The notes under the pieces were generated by a model, which had not been told where the DNA came from, ran no database searches, and saw only the letters and a list, made by a program, of their open reading frames with translations. This document shows positions 5,706 to 6,211 of a DNA stretch of 6,211 bases, piece by piece. The DNA comes from Anaerolineae bacterium (GTDB lineage Bacteria > Chloroflexota > Anaerolineae > UBA1429): assembly GCA_016928125.1 (NCBI GenBank), contig JAFGLK010000355.1:1-6211 (forward strand). Reading direction: 5' to 3'. Made by a program: the position numbers and the translations under genes. How positions within the stretch are numbered: position 1 is the first letter of the stretch; each line of letters starts with the position of its first letter.

Positions 5706-5758
5706 GCGCAAGAGAGGCGCCGATCGGTTCTGTACCGAGGCGCCTCCCCTGCTTGCGC
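5706..5758. repeat. Large near-perfect palindrome upstream of the UroD-like gene
   Basis: Three nested stems line up: GCGCAAG/CTTGCGC (5706-5712, 5752-5758), GAGGCGCC/GGCGCCTC (5714-5721, 5739-5746) and TCGGT/ACCGA (5724-5728, 5734-5738). That gives 20 base pairs closing a 5-nt loop, broken only by a 1-against-5-nt internal loop and a 2-nt bulge. Its right arm contains the predicted -35 box (5753-5758) of the next gene, so it could act as an operator, a strong RNA hairpin, or a small dispersed element. Confidence 0.6.
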
Positions 5759-5781
5759 GCTCGGCGTCCTCTCCGTAGAAT
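5753..5781 (+). promoter_or_regulatory. Predicted promoter of the UroD-like gene
   Basis: TTGCGC (5753-5758) and TAGAAT (5776-5781) are separated by 17 nt, matching the sigma70 consensus at 3/6 and 5/6. The expected transcript starts near 5788 and has a leader of about 58 nt. The -35 box overlaps the right arm of the palindrome. Confidence 0.45.
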
Positions 5782-5845
5782 GATGGACGGCGCTTGACTG
5801 CCAAGGCACTCTGGTGCAAAGACCGTCCTAGGGGAGGCCCAGGCC

Positions 5846-6211
5846 ATGAATCCACGCCAGCGCGTCCTGATGGCTACCGGCCATCAGGAGCCCGATCGCA
5901 TCCCCATCTTCTCGCCCAACATCATGGACACCGCTGCGCCCTACGATCCGGGCCTGCGGCGCTACCTGGACGCCTTTCCGTTCGACGACCTGGCCAGCGT
6001 GGCGGGCTATGTGGGCGCGCCCGCTGAGAAGGTCGAACAGCCGGATGGCAGCTTCCTGGATGGCTATGGTTGCCGCTACCGCTACATGGGTGTGGGCCTG
6101 CCCTACTGCATCCACTCGCCCCTCGCCGAGGCCGAGACGCTGGCCGAGATCGAGGCCCACCCCTGGCCCGATCCCGAGGCGCCCGGCCTGATCGCGGCCG
6201 ACGCGCAGGCC
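5846..6211 (+). CDS. Uroporphyrinogen decarboxylase (URO-D) family protein, methyltransferase-like, N-terminal part
   Basis: The ATG at 5846 has GGGGAGG at 5831-5837, 8 nt upstream. The frame is open for 122 codons to the right edge. The start, MNPRQRVLMATGHQEPDRIP, is the standard N-terminus of URO-D superfamily proteins, and the segment around residues 72-90 (DGYGCRYRYMGVGLPY) followed by HSPLAEAETLAEIEAHPWPDP matches the long paralogues common in anaerobes. HemE hallmarks such as the RQAGRYLPEY motif are absent, so haem synthesis is unlikely. Relatives include corrinoid methyltransferases of the MtaA/CmuA type, which move methyl groups between corrinoid proteins and thiols. The substrate here is unknown, and the zinc-ligand region lies beyond the window. 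It has its own promoter and so is probably a separate unit from the nitroreductase. Confidence 0.88.
   Translation, partial: MNPRQRVLMATGHQEPDRIPIFSPNIMDTAAPYDPGLRRYLDAFPFDDLASVAGYVGAPAEKVEQPDGSFLDGYGCRYRYMGVGLPYCIHSPLAEAETLAEIEAHPWPDPEAPGLIAADAQA

Larger units (their letters stand above)
5520..5845. other. Gene-poor, inverted-repeat-rich intergenic region
   Basis: No credible gene was found in these 326 bp. Three inverted repeats occur in order: CCTCG/CGAGG (5582-5598), a composite stem at 5612-5658, and the large palindrome at 5706-5758. None has a T-run that would make it a classic terminator. A promoter and ribosome site for the downstream gene lie at the right end. The frame from 5523 to 5642 reads GRKGADALLTVHKAQ, which is faintly like an ISAs1-type transposase segment. 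Confidence 0.5.

Noticed and set aside
5310..5855. 181-208-aa minus-strand ORFs
   Set aside because: They cover the antisense of the nitroreductase C-terminus and the palindromic intergenic region, with no ribosome site or recognisable domain.

Overview
The window is GC-rich bacterial DNA with strong Shine-Dalgarno sites (GGAGG-type) and sigma70-like promoters. Its gene content is a NuoE-like thioredoxin-fold ferredoxin, a ferredoxin-nitroreductase fusion, a MASE3-GAF-HD-GYP sensor and a methyltransferase-type uroporphyrinogen-decarboxylase homologue. This mix fits an anaerobic or facultative environmental bacterium; I lean to Chloroflexota (Anaerolineae-like) by inference only. No rRNA, tRNA, CRISPR array or intact mobile element was seen.

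Layout. Positions 1-203 (minus) hold the N-terminal part of a NuoE-like subunit that runs off the left edge. Positions 204-599 are a divergent control region. It holds a minus promoter, a plus promoter, three 18-bp dyads of one design (ATCCTCC-N4-GGAGGAT-like) spaced 53-54 bp apart, and a leader with two perfect GC-rich hairpins. Positions 600-1220 (plus) encode an unrecognised 206-aa protein that looks like a duplicated alpha/beta (ABM/NIPSNAP-like) fold. After a 166-bp GC-rich gap with nothing convincing in it, 1387-1899 (plus) encodes a small membrane protein with two identical C-x2-C-x6-C motifs, followed at once by a plausible intrinsic terminator. Positions 1900-2377 carry a good promoter and a leader of about 350 nt whose last hairpin covers the ribosome binding site of the next gene. 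Positions 2378-4399 (plus) encode the c-di-GMP phosphodiesterase-type sensor.

Positions 4400-4673 hold a short low-complexity repeat-like segment and a possible 62-codon ORF that overlaps the next start as ATGA. Positions 4674-5519 (plus) encode the 2[4Fe-4S] ferredoxin-nitroreductase fusion. Positions 5520-5845 are rich in inverted repeats, including a near-perfect 53-bp palindrome that overlaps the -35 box of a promoter. From 5846 to the right edge is the N-terminal part of a UroD-family methyltransferase-like protein.

How the genes relate. Most genes seem to have their own promoter, so this is not one long operon. Redox and Fe-S functions recur (NuoE-like, nitroreductase, Cys-rich membrane protein). 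Only the HD-GYP protein is clearly signalling. The most notable signals are non-coding: the three-dyad operator array, the masked ribosome binding site ahead of the HD-GYP gene, and the large palindrome ahead of the UroD-like gene.
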